From positions 36,642,394 to 36,706,393 of the forward strand of contig CM070638.1 of the NCBI GenBank assembly GCA_036346255.1: a stretch of DNA of 64,000 bases, in the 5' to 3' direction. A model generated the notes under the pieces. The model was not told the DNA's origin, searched no databases, and saw only the letters and a list, made by a program, of their open reading frames with translations. Within the stretch, counting starts at the first letter, position 1. Each line of letters begins with the position of its first letter. Of this stretch, positions 10,265 through 22,562 are shown one piece after another. A program made the position numbers and the translations under genes. Source of the DNA: Ampelocalamus luodianensis. Its lineage: Eukaryota > Streptophyta > Magnoliopsida > Poales > Poaceae.

Positions 10265-13200
10265 TGTGAGGACCCCAATTTATTTGGCTTGTAATGCTTA
10301 ACCAACCGCCTGGTCCTAGCATCACAAATCAAATAAACTGAGCCTCGAGATATGTATACTTCCTGAGCAAGATACACACCTCACCACAAAATTATGCATC
10401 AACTCCATTCCAAACATAGAGTCCAAACATCACACTACAAGCCGAAAGTAACAACAGTAGAGTTATTACAGACAATGGCCGACCGGCCAAAAGATACATA
10501 AATACCAGAAGAACGACAGCGGAAGCAAAAGCGCCATAAGATGGCTATAAACAAAGCCAATCAGCGTGCCTTCACCCACAAGGCATCTGACCGGACCGCC
10601 AAGCCTAGTCGTCGTACACGAAGCGGCAGCAAAACTCACAGAAGTGAGGCCCTTGGGGCTCACCTTCTTCCTCTGCAACAAAAACATTAAGCAAAGCAAC
10701 TGAGTACAAAGATTGTCTTTGTACTCGCAAGACTGACGTGTGAACTAGCAGACCTGTTCATATACAACATGCAAAGCTTATCCGTGGAGGTCATATGTTT
10801 CATTTGCATAAAGCTACCTTTATTTGCAATAATGTAATACGCTTTAAAGGCAAGTTTGCAATTCATTTTTTCGTTGAAATAATCATAAATAAGGATAGAT
10901 ACAAGTAACCACCTAGAAGTGACTATCCCAATAGTCACCACAACATAGCACGAATCCCCAGTTCGTACCACCCGCAAGTTTTAATTTAAAAGGTTGTAGT
11001 CTAACTCTTGAAAAGCTTACCCAAGCGTGTCCATCACCTAGACGAGGCTATTCGAATAGTTTTAACCTCGCAGGGTGTACCAATGTACCCACACTTGCAT
11101 CGCCTTTAAGCCAAAGTACACTTCGAAGGTATGCTTAAGTACTGACTAAGTCCTACGAGACTTTTCCCAATATTGTGTATTAACTACGAGCCGCTCGTAT
11201 GGATAGAAATCCATACGCTTACATGGTAAAGCCGAAAAGACAACTACCTTTGCGGGGTAAAGCTTTTCGGACAACTACCATGCTCCCAACACCATCCCTC
11301 CTGCGACCTCCTGCGACCCGGAGTCAATACACGCCAAAGTACTAGGTCAAGAGAGGTCCCATATACTCTAGTGTGGTTAGCACGCCGAAATGTCTGGATA
11401 ACAGGTACTCACAAGATGTTCGGTCCTTAATTGACCCGGGCACCATTCCAGTCACACCCAAAAATCACACCATCTTACCATTGTGCCCGCGTCTAAATCA
11501 TTTTCGTTTTCAGTTTTAGTTTTGCAATTAACCAAAGCATAAGCTAACATAAAAACAGCAATAATAATTTTATGTGATCTAAATCATCGACTAAGTCGAT
11601 GATCGCCCAAATCTACCGGAAGCTAAGCATGGCTAAGCAACTGAACTCGTAATCTACTAAGTGATAAGAGTTCATCCAACGAACTCTAACCACAGCAAGT
11701 AACCTAGGCTCAGGTAGTAGAGGTTAATATTTCACCTACAGGACATGCAGCTATGGTTTTAACTAATCAATTTAACACAAATTAAGCAATGCATACATAC
11801 AGCTGAAACAAAATATTAGACTTTAAAATATTGGGATAAACATGATCAAACTGCTTGCACACAGCTGCACACTGCTCAATAGGCTCAACCTGTTGCAGAG
11901 GATCACTCTCGATAGAACCAGAACCGTCGCAATCTAACGATCGAGAAAAAGCAACGAATAAGAACAAAGCACCGACAAAACTCCAACATTTAAAAAACAA
12001 CCACAAATCTATAACACAGAAGCTAGATCATTACAATAGGAACAACAAATTAGCTACTATGGAGAAGAATTAAATTAGACATGTTTTCATGTGATTGATC
12101 TACCCAAACTTACTTACTTACCAAGCTAACCACAAACTTAATCCTCTTATATGCTTTAATCTTTCGACAGACTTTGATGGTGATTGTGTGCACATCTATT
12201 AATTAAGTATCAAATTAACACATCTAAACAACTAGTTACTCTAAACAACCATCATTAGTGATAAGATCACTTAAACCTACAAGAAACTATTGAAACACTA
12301 ACTGGTTACTTAGCCAACTATTAGATGCTAACAATTTTCTAATTAAGGTTGGACTTTAATAAAATTCAGCTACTAACACACCTAAGTATCACACCAACCT
12401 ATAGCAAGGTTAACAATTTCAGCATGCTACTCCTACAAGGCCTTACTAAATTTGTAAAAGCAAGAATCACAAGTACAGAGACAAACAACTAGTTCCATTA
12501 ACAGCTTCTTAGACCAAACAAGCCAACAAGTGATTAGAAACCTATAGAGACTAACTAATTAATTTCTTACTAAACACTACTTCTAAAGGGAGTCATCAAG
12601 CATTAACAAGTATCAAAAGCATAAGCAAGATACCAAAAATCAATTTACTGACAACAGGAAAGCAATGACAACAGAGAAACAATTACAGAGGACCAGAGAC
12701 TAACTTTCCTCCAACCCTAAATTTTCCCAACTAAACTAAAGCATGAGAGTGACTAATGATCATTCCTAATATTGATTAGCAGCTAACTACAAGGCTTAAG
12801 GGAGGTGGGCCCCACTGTCAGTGAAGCAGAGGGAGACAAGGCCGAAGAACAGAGAGGCTCGGGCGGCACTGGACTCGGTTGCGCCGGCGAAGAGTGGCGG
12901 TGCGGTCGAGGTGACGACCAAAATGGGTTGCCGGTGGACCATCAAGTGAAGGTGGTCTCGAGGCACTGGAGATGCATCGCGCGGCGGGGCGACGAAGCGC
13001 GGCGGCCGGCCGTGGAGGTGACAAGGGGCGCATCGCGACCGAGAAGAAAAGGGTGAAAACTAGCGCGCATGAGCATCGGTGGGTCACGGGAACTCACCGG
13101 ATGACGCGAGTACGGTGGTCGCGGAGATGGCCCGGCGACGAGAGGTCGCGCGACGCGGGTGGTCAACGGCAGCGGGGACCGAGGTGAACGAGGGAGTGTG

Positions 13201-14498
13201 GAGTGATCGGGAAGAAAGATGGAGTCCAGCGATGCTCACCGAGAGAGGAATCGAGTGGAACTCGCGCAGAAGACGCGCGCGGAGAGGCGAATCACCGGAG
13301 TTGGAGAAGAAGGAGCGCGCAGCTCCACAAAGCGATGAAACTCGGAATTTCTTGAGGGTTCACTTCACGGGGATGCGAACACGCCGTGACGCGATCGGCC
13401 GAGCTCGGAGATCGCCGGAGCAGCCGGAACGCTCGGAGGCGGCGAGGCGGCACTCACGACTTCTGGAGCTCGGTGGCGGAAATGGACAGAGGAGAAGAAA
13501 GAAAACGGGGCAGGTGGAGCCCTCGACGGCTTAAGAAGAGGAGGGCGGAGGCAGCGAGGTGGAGGTGGTAGCTCGGCGAAGTTACCGGCGAGGCGACGTG
13601 GCGGCATGCATGCACCGGGGCGGTGAAGAGCGGCGCGCGAGAGAGCGAAGGCGGCGAAGCTGGCTGGCGAACACGCACGCCGCGTGGAGGAAAGGGCCTG
13701 CAGGTGGGACCGCGCTGTCAGCGAGAGGGAAGGGGGGTGGCTCGAGTCCAAGTCTGGTGCGGCGTGACGAGTTGGTTTAACTCGATCAATATCGCGCCGA
13801 CCGTTGGATCGAGGATGGACGGTCGAGATCTCGCGATGCAATCGGACTGGTCAAATGCATCAGCGCACGCGGGCCGCACGATTCGCATCGGACGGTGGAC
13901 AACGGTTGGGTTCGGGCGGTGCCGTTAGTTGGTGCGACGGAACCGAGCGGTGCGGTCGGAACTGAAGTTGGGCTCGGGTTCGAACCCGATGAATAGTGTT
14001 TACTGATTTCGAGCTTAAAAAGGCTGATAGAGTTTGGGGAATTTTTAGAGATAGCTTCAGAGCTTCAAAAATTCTGAAATTTTTATGGAAGCTCACAGGG
14101 ACAGAGGAAAACCTTGTGTAATTTTTCCAGGAATTTTCATGCACTAGATTTCTCCCAAGAAAATTCACAAGCTGCTGTCCAGAGGTTTGACCAGATTTCT
14201 AAACTGGTTTGACTTGGCCATTTGAAATAGCAAACAAAATCTAAAAATTGTGAGATTTTTCAGAGAGGTATATAGGGTGATCAAGATGATAGGAAAAATA
14301 TTCCTAGAGGATGATCACAAGTTTGAGGTTGATAATTTTGTTGACAACAACAATCATCCACAAGAATTAAATCTAAGAATTGGAAATTGCTTAGGGAAAA
14401 TTTGGAAAACTTCCAAATGACTTCATGAGATAACAAAAGTTTTTATTTCTCCTCATAATTTACATTTGAAAAACAAACCCTAACTTAGGGCTGTTACA
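10265..14498 (-). mobile_element. Solo LTR of the Tekay-like chromovirus family
   Basis: The 4234-bp element starts TGTGAGGACC and ends GGCTGTTACA on the plus strand, flanked by a perfect 5-bp target duplication AGGAT (10260-10264 and 14499-14503). Read on the minus strand it matches the 41648 and 51099 LTRs. The clearest match is the tract at 10480-10735 (minus), which carries the same gaggaagaaggtgagcccca motif as 45546-45565. It is more diverged than the two younger LTRs are from each other. No internal region remains, so it is a solo LTR left by LTR-LTR recombination. ORFs of up to 158 codons at 12800-13850 lie in its GC-rich part and are not considered genes. Confidence 0.9.
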
Positions 14499-14503
14499 AG
14501 GAT

Positions 14504-15000
14504 CCCACTCGATATCGTCATCTTATTGGGTTTTTGGTGTATCTTGTGAGCACTCATCTTGATATTGCTTATCCTATTCATATCTTGAGTTAGTTCATGG
14601 CTCATCCTACCCATCTTCACTGCAATCACCTTCTTCGTGTTCTTCACTACTTGCATGGGACTATCTCTCGCCATTTGTTTTTCCCTAGCTCTATGTCACT
14701 ATAGCTTCAGGTGTACTCTGATGCGACCTGGGCTAGTAATCCTTCTGATCGTCATTCTCTTTCTGCTTACTGTGTTTTTCTTGGCTCCTCCCTCACTGCC
14801 TAGAAGACAAAAAGCAGACTGCAGTTTCCCGTTCGAGTACAGAGGCCGAGTTGAGAGCTATGACAGCAGTGATAACAGAGGTTACTTGGTTGAGGTGGCT
14901 ACCTATAGATTTTAGAGTGCCTGTGATGGGATCTACGACTCTTTTGTCTAATAGTACAGGTGCTATGAGTACTGCCCATGACCCGATGAAGCATGGGCTC
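14504..15000 (+). pseudogene. Copia reverse transcriptase/RNase H remnant, part 2
   Basis: The frame continues from part 1 with DPTRYRHLIGFLVYL, then a stretch ending LLRVLHYLHGTISR, then SDATWASNPSDRHSLSAYCV (the RNase H start). This is the standard order at the end of Copia pol. Stop codons and one or two frameshifts interrupt it, for example near 14575 and 14815. It ends MKHGL at 14996-15000, where the second solo LTR begins, and resumes at 18457. Confidence 0.8.
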
Positions 15001-16284
15001 TAAAATTTGGTTTGTTTTTTACGCTTTAAAAATAAAAATAACCAGTTGAATTTTCTTATTTAAGTCCAAGCTTAATTTGAATTTTCAGAAATAAAAAAGA
15101 TTTAATGTGAACAATCTAAACTTCAATCAAATTAAAAGTTCTTTTATTTGGGTTCCTTGAGTTCCAAAGAATTTTCTGGAATTTTCTAGGAATTTTTGGA
15201 GCTTATTTGCTATTTCTTTGAGCTCGATTCTCTTTCATCTAAATTCAGAAATTCAGAAATCATTTTAATTCTGAATTTTTCTTTGGGCTCAATTTCTTTT
15301 CCTCAGCCTTTTCTTTTCCACCTTGGTCGGCCCAATCTCGCTCTTTTCCTTTCCCCACATGGCAGCCCATCGCTTTGCCCCGCCCCGCTCAATTCCTGAC
15401 CCAAGTCAGCGCCAGCCCATAGTCGCACCTCTCTTGTTTCTCTGCCGTGTGGACCCGGATTGTCAGCCTTGTCTTCCTCATTGCTTTGGACTCTTTGTGC
15501 CAGCCGTGTCCGAGTGCCACACGACGCTGTCGTCGTGACTCTCGCCAACTCTCCCTCTCCAACACTATATAAGGGCAGTCATCCACGTCAAAACCTCCGC
15601 ATTGATCTCCTATCCCAAAACCCCGATTTCGTTTTCATCATGCCAGAATTTGTCAAGGATCGAGCTGTTGCCGCAAGCTCTTCACCGGTGTGTTCCGCCG
15701 CCATCTGCCGTCCTCCGGCCACATCATCACCACCATCAGGTTCGTGCTGCCACGTTCTATGCCATGCCTCCATTGCCATCGCCCGAAGACCACTACATCG
15801 CCATTGCCCTTGTCTCCTCAAAATCTGGCCGCCACTGCCCATTGCGATCTAATCGCCGGTGAGCTTCCTTGCTTTTCCAATTACGTCATCACATGCTCTA
15901 GGTCTTTCTCTCTCGTTTGCCTCTCTTTTTCCTCTCTCTTTGTCACCGAGATGTCGTCGTCGCTTCCTCCATTGTCTCCGGTCATCTCTATCTCACCGCT
16001 GTTTCCATCACTCTCTGGCTGCTTCAAGGTGTTCCTCGGGATCCTCTTGCCGCCGTCGCACTGGTGCTTCCCTCAATCTCCGTCGAACGCCGCTAAAACA
16101 TCAAGCCGCCATCGCTCAAGCTCCTTTGCCGGTCGCCGCCCCACCGAACCATCACATCCCTTGGCACCCTCACATCCGCAGGAATCCGTTTTGCCACTCA
16201 CTAGCAACTTCCTTGCCGTCGGTTTCCCTCGCCGTCGCATGCCTTGTCGTCGGCCATCTCCTCCCCTGTTTTCTTCTTTACTGT

Positions 16285-16331
<47 letters not shown>

Positions 16332-18451
16332 GGCAACCTTTTTTAGTGCCTCTCTGTTCTTCTCTATCCCCCTCTCTGTGCCACATAAGCAGCCACTTCA
16401 TCCTCCATCTCATGCACCACCTCAGATGTGCAACTCATGTGTCAGTGCATGTGTTAAGCCTAAACCAATAAGTCGTAGTCCTAGCCCACCATAAACCCAG
16501 TCACTTACATGTGGGACCCTTCTATCATTCTCTTTCTTTCTCTCTCCAGCAACCTTGGCCCACATGTCATTCTTCGCTTTCTCTCTCTCTCTTTTACTTC
16601 CAAGTGGGTCCCACTTGTCAATCCAAATTATTTTTATTTAATTTATTATGAAGGGAATATTCCTTAGAATATTTCTTTTCTCTTTTCTTTTGTCTTTCCT
16701 ACAAATCTTCTGAGAGTCTGTTCTCCTTCGTTCGAACTCCGTTTCAGTCCATTTAAATTCCTAAATTCATCTAAAATCGAGCTCTTTCTTTTACTTTTTT
16801 TGGATTTTATTTGAATTTATTTGTGTTCGCTTGTTGTTTTCTCTCTCGTTAAACGATTTGTTTTGACAGAGCAGGAGTAGAAGCAAACTTTGAAGATCCA
16901 AGTGTGGTAACTGAGCAAAGCCAAAGCCAAGGCAAGTCGTAGTTCTTTGATCATATTGAATCTATGATTTCAAAAGTATATTGTTTTATATCAATTGCAT
17001 GCTATCTTTATATCAATTGTTTTGGGATTAGTTATGACATACTTGTCATTATGCCTCCATTGAATATTTGAATACCTTGAATCACTTGTCCCCATAGAAT
17101 GGTTAATTTTAGTTGGACATATTTGTATCACCAACATGGGTATCGTACAGATGCTTAGTCATGCTTAGTTACGATAGGCTCATGATCACATGTATAATAA
17201 TGATTAATTTTGACTTAATGAGATATGGAATTGTGGCAGTTAGCCGCTGTTGTTAAAATTTGTATACCATGATAGGGTATATCATTGGTCTTGGTTGAAT
17301 AAAAATGATTTTTTCTCGGATGAGCGATCATGAACTAAAGGGGGTGCGGTTAGTACGTTGTGGGATGTGGTAGACTCGCTTGAGTAATTTGTCAAGGACT
17401 TAATCTTATGCACCATTGAACTGGGTCTTATCATACAACCACATCCCTGGTATGAGACAAGCCTAACTTAGTAAGTTGTGGAGTTTTGGTGTTGACTACT
17501 CAGGTAGTATATGGGTGGAGGTATGTACCCCTTTGAAGGTCACATCGATGGTCATTCGCCACTTCCAGGTCCAACGATGTGCGTCAAACCAACGTTGAGG
17601 TTGGGGTCGGCAGTATGCACATCGGGAGAGTCAACTGTTGAGATAAAACATCCAAAAGGTTTTGTTATGATTAGTGTTAGCTACACTGGTTATATCTTGT
17701 GGGTTTAGTGTACAACCTCTACAGAGTGTTAATTAATCTATTTGAATAGCCACGTCCGCGGTTATGGGTATATTCAGGAATTTCACATGAGAGGTAGAGT
17801 TTCTTTATAAAATGTGTCGTAGTGTGAATGAGAAGTCCACTTGATGAATATAATGTTTGTTTGGTGAACGGGTAATTCACTTGGTGGTTTGTGTTGGGAA
17901 GTGAATGGGAAGTTCACTAGTTGATTTCAAAGAAACTGTTTACTTTATTTACTTATTGTCTTCTAAATTACGCATTTCAATCTATTTATCGTCAATATTG
18001 CTTTCTACAAAAGAACTATATAGCTAATCCTTTGCATGAATACTATTCCCCTATGACTTGTTGAGTACTTTATGTGCTCACGACTTCAAACTTTGCTGCT
18101 CAGTTGAAGAGTATCAAACTGCTCAAGAGTTTTTCGACCAGGAGTACTATGAAAGCTTTGTGGATTAGGATGTGTTTTCCACTCGATTGCTTGTGGGCAT
18201 ATTGATTGGCCTCTCCAAGTTTTTTCGTTCCGCTGCAAAAGTTTATTTGTTTCTTTAGCCCTACGTGGCAAGTTAAGTAAACATTGACCAAAATATCCAA
18301 TTATTATTACTATTTGTTATTTTGAGATCTTTTTAGTTAAATCGATAAATGGATGATATTTCATCGATGTTTCCTATGTGAACTAGCAACTGATCTGGGA
18401 CTAGTTCAGAATACATAGAGGGTTTCGAATGTGTAAATCCGGATCCCGACA
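15001..18451 (+). mobile_element. Solo LTR (older chromovirus-like family) in Copia pol
   Basis: The 3451-bp insertion is flanked by GGCTC on both sides (14996-15000 and 18452-18456), and the Copia frame reads through once it is removed. It ends GGATCCCGACA. Its 15690-18000 part matches, in reverse, the LTR at 38990-41647 plus 55392-56053. Examples are the cacgttctatg(c/t)catgc motif and the 17340-17760 tract against 39360-39720. A TATA-like ctatataag at 15565-15573 fits an LTR promoter. The left end begins TAAAATTTGG instead of TG, so its terminus is altered. ORFs of 211-218 codons around 15690-16494 run through a CT repeat and are not credible genes. Confidence 0.7.
16286..16327. repeat. 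(CT)21 microsatellite
   Basis: An uninterrupted CT dinucleotide run lies inside the 15001-18451 LTR. It produces spurious Ser-Leu and Arg-Glu reading frames on the two strands. Confidence 0.98.
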
Positions 18452-18456
18452 GGCTC

Positions 18457-18646
18457 ACCAAGTACATTGGTGTGGATGCTTCATACACTCGCTCACAGGT
18501 GCAGGAGGGGGTACTTGCTTAATTTACAGTTTGTGCCCTTAGAGTTACAGATTGTTGACTTCTTCACGAAGCCACGGACTAGGGTACAATATTTGTATTT
18601 TCTCTCCAAACTCAGTGTGTGTGATCCACCATGAATTTGAAGGTGG
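18457..18646 (+). pseudogene. Copia pol C-terminus, part 3, and polypurine tract
   Basis: After the second solo LTR the Copia frame resumes as TKYIGVDASYTRSQVQEG. A frame change and stop follow, then LELQIVDFFTKPRTRVQYLY and FLSKLSVCDP with a stop, the usual Copia pol end (ELQ-ADFFTK, LSKLSV). The purine-rich ttgaaggtgg just before the LTR at 18647 is the likely polypurine tract. Confidence 0.8.
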
Positions 18647-18794
18647 TGTTAGAATAGGAATTCTTTTGTATTTCCTTACATGCCTTTTGTATTTTCTTAT
18701 ATGTGTATAGCATATTCCTTTGTAATATCCCCTTTGTACTCCCTATATATATTGTTCATTGGGTCTCATGAATACATACACAATATTCATAACA
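18647..18794 (+). mobile_element. Copia 3' LTR, 148 bp
   Basis: The LTR starts TGTTAGAATAGG and ends TTCATAACA, so its ends form the inverted repeat TGTTA/TAACA. It has a TATA-like ctatatata (18742-18750). It directly follows the Copia pol stop and polypurine tract. The matching 5' LTR is not in the window. The length is short for a Copia LTR but both ends look complete. Confidence 0.75.
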
Positions 18795-18869
18795 GACATG
18801 ACCAATCACACATACATCTTTACTTAGTTGCTTTTACTAAATCTAGAGACTTATGCTTTCTTTAAGAAT

Positions 18870-19298
18870 TGATTAGTAGACATGGTGATCATTAGCTTAA
18901 TGATTGTGACTTAGTTTATTTAATTATGGTTTGGATATTTAGTTATTGCTAATCAATGTTCCCGGGCGCATGGCTCCGAGCATTATCATACGCGTGGCCC
19001 TAAGTGTTCTTAGGCGCGTGGCCCCAAGCTGTATGAAAGTTAATCCTTTATGCATTTATATCATTATGATTGTTGAAAAGTGACCAATTGTGGATTTTAT
19101 CAAATGCATTGTTTGCTGGAATTATTGATAATTATGATTTAAATTGACATTGAGAAAGGTTTACGTGTCATTCTGAGCTCAGTGTTAGGCTAAGGTGTTA
19201 CAATAAGGTTAAGTGAAACAAAACATTTTTACTAGCTACCAGATTAGATTTTCATTTATTATCAATTAATTGACGATCCCAAAATACGGGGCATTACA
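18870..19298 (-). mobile_element. Candidate Ty3-type solo LTR
   Basis: On the minus strand it begins TGTAATGCCCCGTATTTTGG, a start seen in many grass Ty3 LTRs, and ends CTAATCA. The flanks are AGAAT (18865-18869) and AGATT (19299-19303), which agree at four of five bases. The interior includes two GCGTGGCCC-type repeats (18960-19030). No internal domains remain. Confidence 0.5.
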
Positions 19299-19558
19299 AG
19301 ATTGATTTCCATGAAAAAAAGAATTTATAATGAATTTATGAACAACTTCCACTATTTTTCCTAGAGGTCATCTACTTCTTTTCTTCTATATAAAAATATC
19401 GGTATCCAATTCTTTACTTTAAAGCCGAACGGAATTCACCAACCATATTTATTATAAAGATATTCATGTATTCTCCATATCACCTCTTCCTTTTCTAGGT
19501 CAGCCCTTATAGTAGTAACCCAGAACTTAAATTAGTAGGAGATAAATTTTGTAAGTTA

Positions 19559-19787
19559 CTCCCTCCATTCTTGACGTTTTATTTTTATTTTTTACGGTCT
19601 TCGAGATATGACTTTGACTAATACTTTTTACAGCTGTATATTAAGAGGTGCTAATATAATTATAATATTATGAAAATATTTTTAATGATAAATCTAATAA
19701 TATAATTTTCACATGACCAATATAAATAGTTTTAAATCAATCAGTGGTCAAAGGATTCTAAGAGTCAAATAAAATGAACGGAGGTAG
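19559..19787. mobile_element. Stowaway-like Tc1/mariner MITE
   Basis: The ends are CTCCCTCCATTC and, reversed, CTACCTCCGTTC, with TA on both sides (19557-19558 and 19788-19789). The interior is AT-rich, with the paired actttgacta and agtggtcaaag words typical of this grass MITE family. It has no coding capacity and would depend on a mariner transposase elsewhere. Confidence 0.9.
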
Positions 19788-19789
19788 TA

Positions 19790-20793
19790 CATAGTTTTGT
19801 GATGTGTATAAAATAGTGTGATTTGACTATCAAATGACTCAAGAGAAGAGTGGAAGTTTTTTGCAACGAAGCCAAACAAGAAACCGCTACAACGCAGCAA
19901 TACTTTTCTCAAAACTCAAGAGAAAGTGAAAAAAATTGCAACGAAGATGAAAGCTTGCACAAGTAGTACAAGTTACAGTCACCAATCACCACTTGGTAAA
20001 GGTTCCTTATCCCTTACAGATTGGACTATCAAACGACAACAGAGACCAAGTTGGTCCATGTTAATCACATTTCAACTTGTACGCCTCATAAATAAAGAAA
20101 GGGTGCACACCAATTTGGAAGCACAAGAGAGCAAACCAGTGGATAGAGTAAGGTATCCATATCACCAAGAACTGCCTTGAGGAAAAGGAAGGTGTCAGCA
20201 TCGGAATGTGTTGAGCGCATGGGAAAATCGATGGACAAAACATGGAAAACGATCTGCTCTGGACTGGGTAAAGATAAGACAGGGGTGGGAACAGAAGGCC
20301 AATTCAACAACCAACGCAAGGAGAAAATTGGTGGAAAAAACGGAGAGCCTACAAATGCAAATCACACTCCAAATCCTTTTCCTTGTCAACTTGCTGTTCC
20401 AAGACATGGCATACTAGTCTACTAATCCATTTCCTTCTCATCGCAGGACGACAGATCTGTGACTACACTACGATGACGTTTTGCTCAATAATTAGTAGGA
20501 TATGCATGGGATACAGCCTGACACCTCAACATATGTTACACATGTACTCCAAAGAATATTCAAATTCAGGGGTAACATGCTCTAAAATTGATGGTAGCAT
20601 AATTTCATATCTTATTGTAGAATCATACATTATCTGACTAGGATATGCGGCAGTATTCCACTAAAACAGTCCCACCAATGCACAAGTTTCCTCCTCTACA
20701 CGTCAATCTGAATTGCTAAAATGATGTTGAATAATAATCTACAGAATGGAAATATGTGTAGCATACCTTAAGTTCAGAATTCTAGAAGCCGAC
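19790..20793. other. No recognisable gene
   Basis: AT-rich sequence with short frames only (84 codons at most). I recognise no protein family, RNA gene or clear transposon end. Confidence 0.5.
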
Positions 20794-21033
20794 AAAGTAG
20801 GTTGCCAAGACGGGAGGAATATTTCCATGATGTTTCTCATACTTGGCTAACTACTGTTGTCTTTCCTTTGTTGCGGCTGATCTGGCACTCTTGCTGGCCA
20901 TTTGAATGTTCTTGTTATGAAGTTGAAGGATTCATCAGTTCATACATTATTTTATCTTTTTCTAACCTTGAGAGCAGTCTTTGTTTGGGCAAACAGCATA
21001 ATAGACGATTGATGGCGGTACAAACAAAACAGC
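20794..21033. repeat. Duplicated segment, copy 1
   Basis: 20794-20913 matches 21788-21906 directly, while 20910-21033 matches 21908-22034 in reverse complement. The two copies lie about 1 kb apart, with a Mutator-type MITE between them. No protein family is recognised in the short reading frames. Confidence 0.85.
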
Positions 21034-21389
21034 AGTGAAGATGTTATTGATTGTGAACCCATATTAGGCTATTTACACAGTGGAATGGAAACAATGGTAG
21101 AAAACCGAACTATTATACAATGAGGGAGATAGAAAAAGAAAGATGGTAGAAAAGGGGGACAGATGGGGGAAGAAGATATGAATGAGAACAAGGGGGCTCT
21201 TTAGGCAGGAGACGGGGAATTTCTTAAGGTAAGAAAGAAAAAAGAATAAGAACACAGATACATAACATAAAAAAGAAAGAATAAATAAGACGATATTCGC
21301 CCTCCCTTACATATTTAATTTCTTGTCCTATACAAAAACCAGCAAGACCTACTCCATTGGTAATTCCATCAATGACACATTTATCGAAA

Positions 21390-21714
21390 GGATTAAGTAT
21401 ATTATTCGTCCCTCAACTTTTACCCTAATTTAAAGTTCGTCTCTGAATTGCAATACCGGATAAAACGTGTCCTCTAAGTATCAATACCGTGCAAAAACCG
21501 TCATTTATTCCTTTTGAGAGTGGTTTCGTGTTACATATCAGTACTGCGAGCAAGCCACGTGGGTCAAACATCGGTCAAAACCGCTCTAAAACAGACGAAG
21601 GGGTATCTTTTGTGCGGTATTGACAGTTTAAGAACGTGTTTTATCCGATATTACAGTTCAGGAACGAAAATTAAACTAGAACAAGAGTTGAGAAACGAAC
21701 AATGTACTTAATCC
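21390..21714. mobile_element. Mutator-type MITE with 9-bp target duplication
   Basis: Long terminal inverted repeats of roughly 110 bp start GGATTAAGTA and end TACTTAATCC. They are flanked by the perfect 9-bp duplication TTATCGAAA at 21381-21389 and 21715-21723. A 9-bp target duplication is the mark of Mutator superfamily insertion. The element is 325 bp with no coding capacity. Its ends do not obviously match the MULE copies in this window, so its transposase source is unknown. Confidence 0.9.
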
Positions 21715-21787
21715 TTATCGAAAAACTGTGTTAGTTTAGTTAATCCTCTTATACCCAGGGTAAAAGGCACTAGTATAGAAAATATCT

Positions 21788-22034
21788 ACAGTAGGTTGCC
21801 AAGACGGGAGGAATATTTCCATGATGTTTCTCATACTTGGCTCACTACTGTTGTCTTTCCTTTGTTGCAGCTGATCTGGCACTCTTGCTGGCCATTTGAA
21901 TGTTCTGTTGGCTGTTTTGTTTGTACCACCATCAAACGTCTATTATGCTGTTTGCCCAAACAAAAACTGCTCTCAAGGTTGGAAAAAGATAAAATAATGT
22001 ATGAATTGATGAATCCTTCAACTTCATAACAAGA
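21788..22034. repeat. Duplicated segment, copy 2, right half inverted
   Basis: The left half (21788-21906) repeats 20794-20913 with few differences. The right half (21908-22034) is the reverse complement of 20910-21033. The switch occurs just after 'tttgaatgttc'. This is a duplication with an inversion breakpoint inside the copy. Confidence 0.85.
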
Positions 22035-22562
22035 ATCAAATGTTGCAGTTCAGGATTTGGAATAGTAAGCTGAGATAGCCCACATCCACAATCTAGGCTT
22101 GGTACAGTGTACACTTGGCTGATCAATGAAATTCTTAACATTTTCCTCTGGTTGGTGATACGCTGAGCAATAGTCAATTAATCGCTATGGTTTCAGAGAC
22201 AGTCCTTTTGGCGCTAATCACTACAGTCATTATCCCAAATGGAATCCAAGTTGTTCATAATCATCAACATCCACAGAAACATTGGAGACATACACACGTA
22301 AAGATTAAGAAACCATTTCACACATTGGCCAATAATTGTATATAGGAATTCCTTGTATATATAAGCACTCAGATCAGTACATCTCGATAAATATTGACAA
22401 ATTGTGCTTGATTTTCCTTCTTTCGTGGATATCCATTATTGAACCCCCCAACAATTTTACAGCCCAATCCCTCCCAGTCCTAGCCTCGGTTACCCCAAAT
22501 TCACCATGGCAATCCTAATTGAGAGTTACCAAAATAACCTATAGCCTGGAGTTACCCCTAAA
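22035..22562. other. 3' flank of the phosphatase gene
   Basis: No gene is seen. Because the phosphatase gene runs leftward, its 3' UTR and polyadenylation site should lie here. I could not pick a convincing poly(A) signal. Confidence 0.4.

Noticed and set aside
12800..13850. Several 90-158 codon frames on both strands
   Set aside because: They lie in the GC-rich part of the solo LTR 10265-14498 and are not conserved as frames in the related LTRs at 41648 and 51099.
15690..16494. Overlapping 211-218 codon plus-strand frames
   Set aside because: They lie in an LTR, pass through a (CT)21 run and show low-complexity Ser/Leu/Arg composition.
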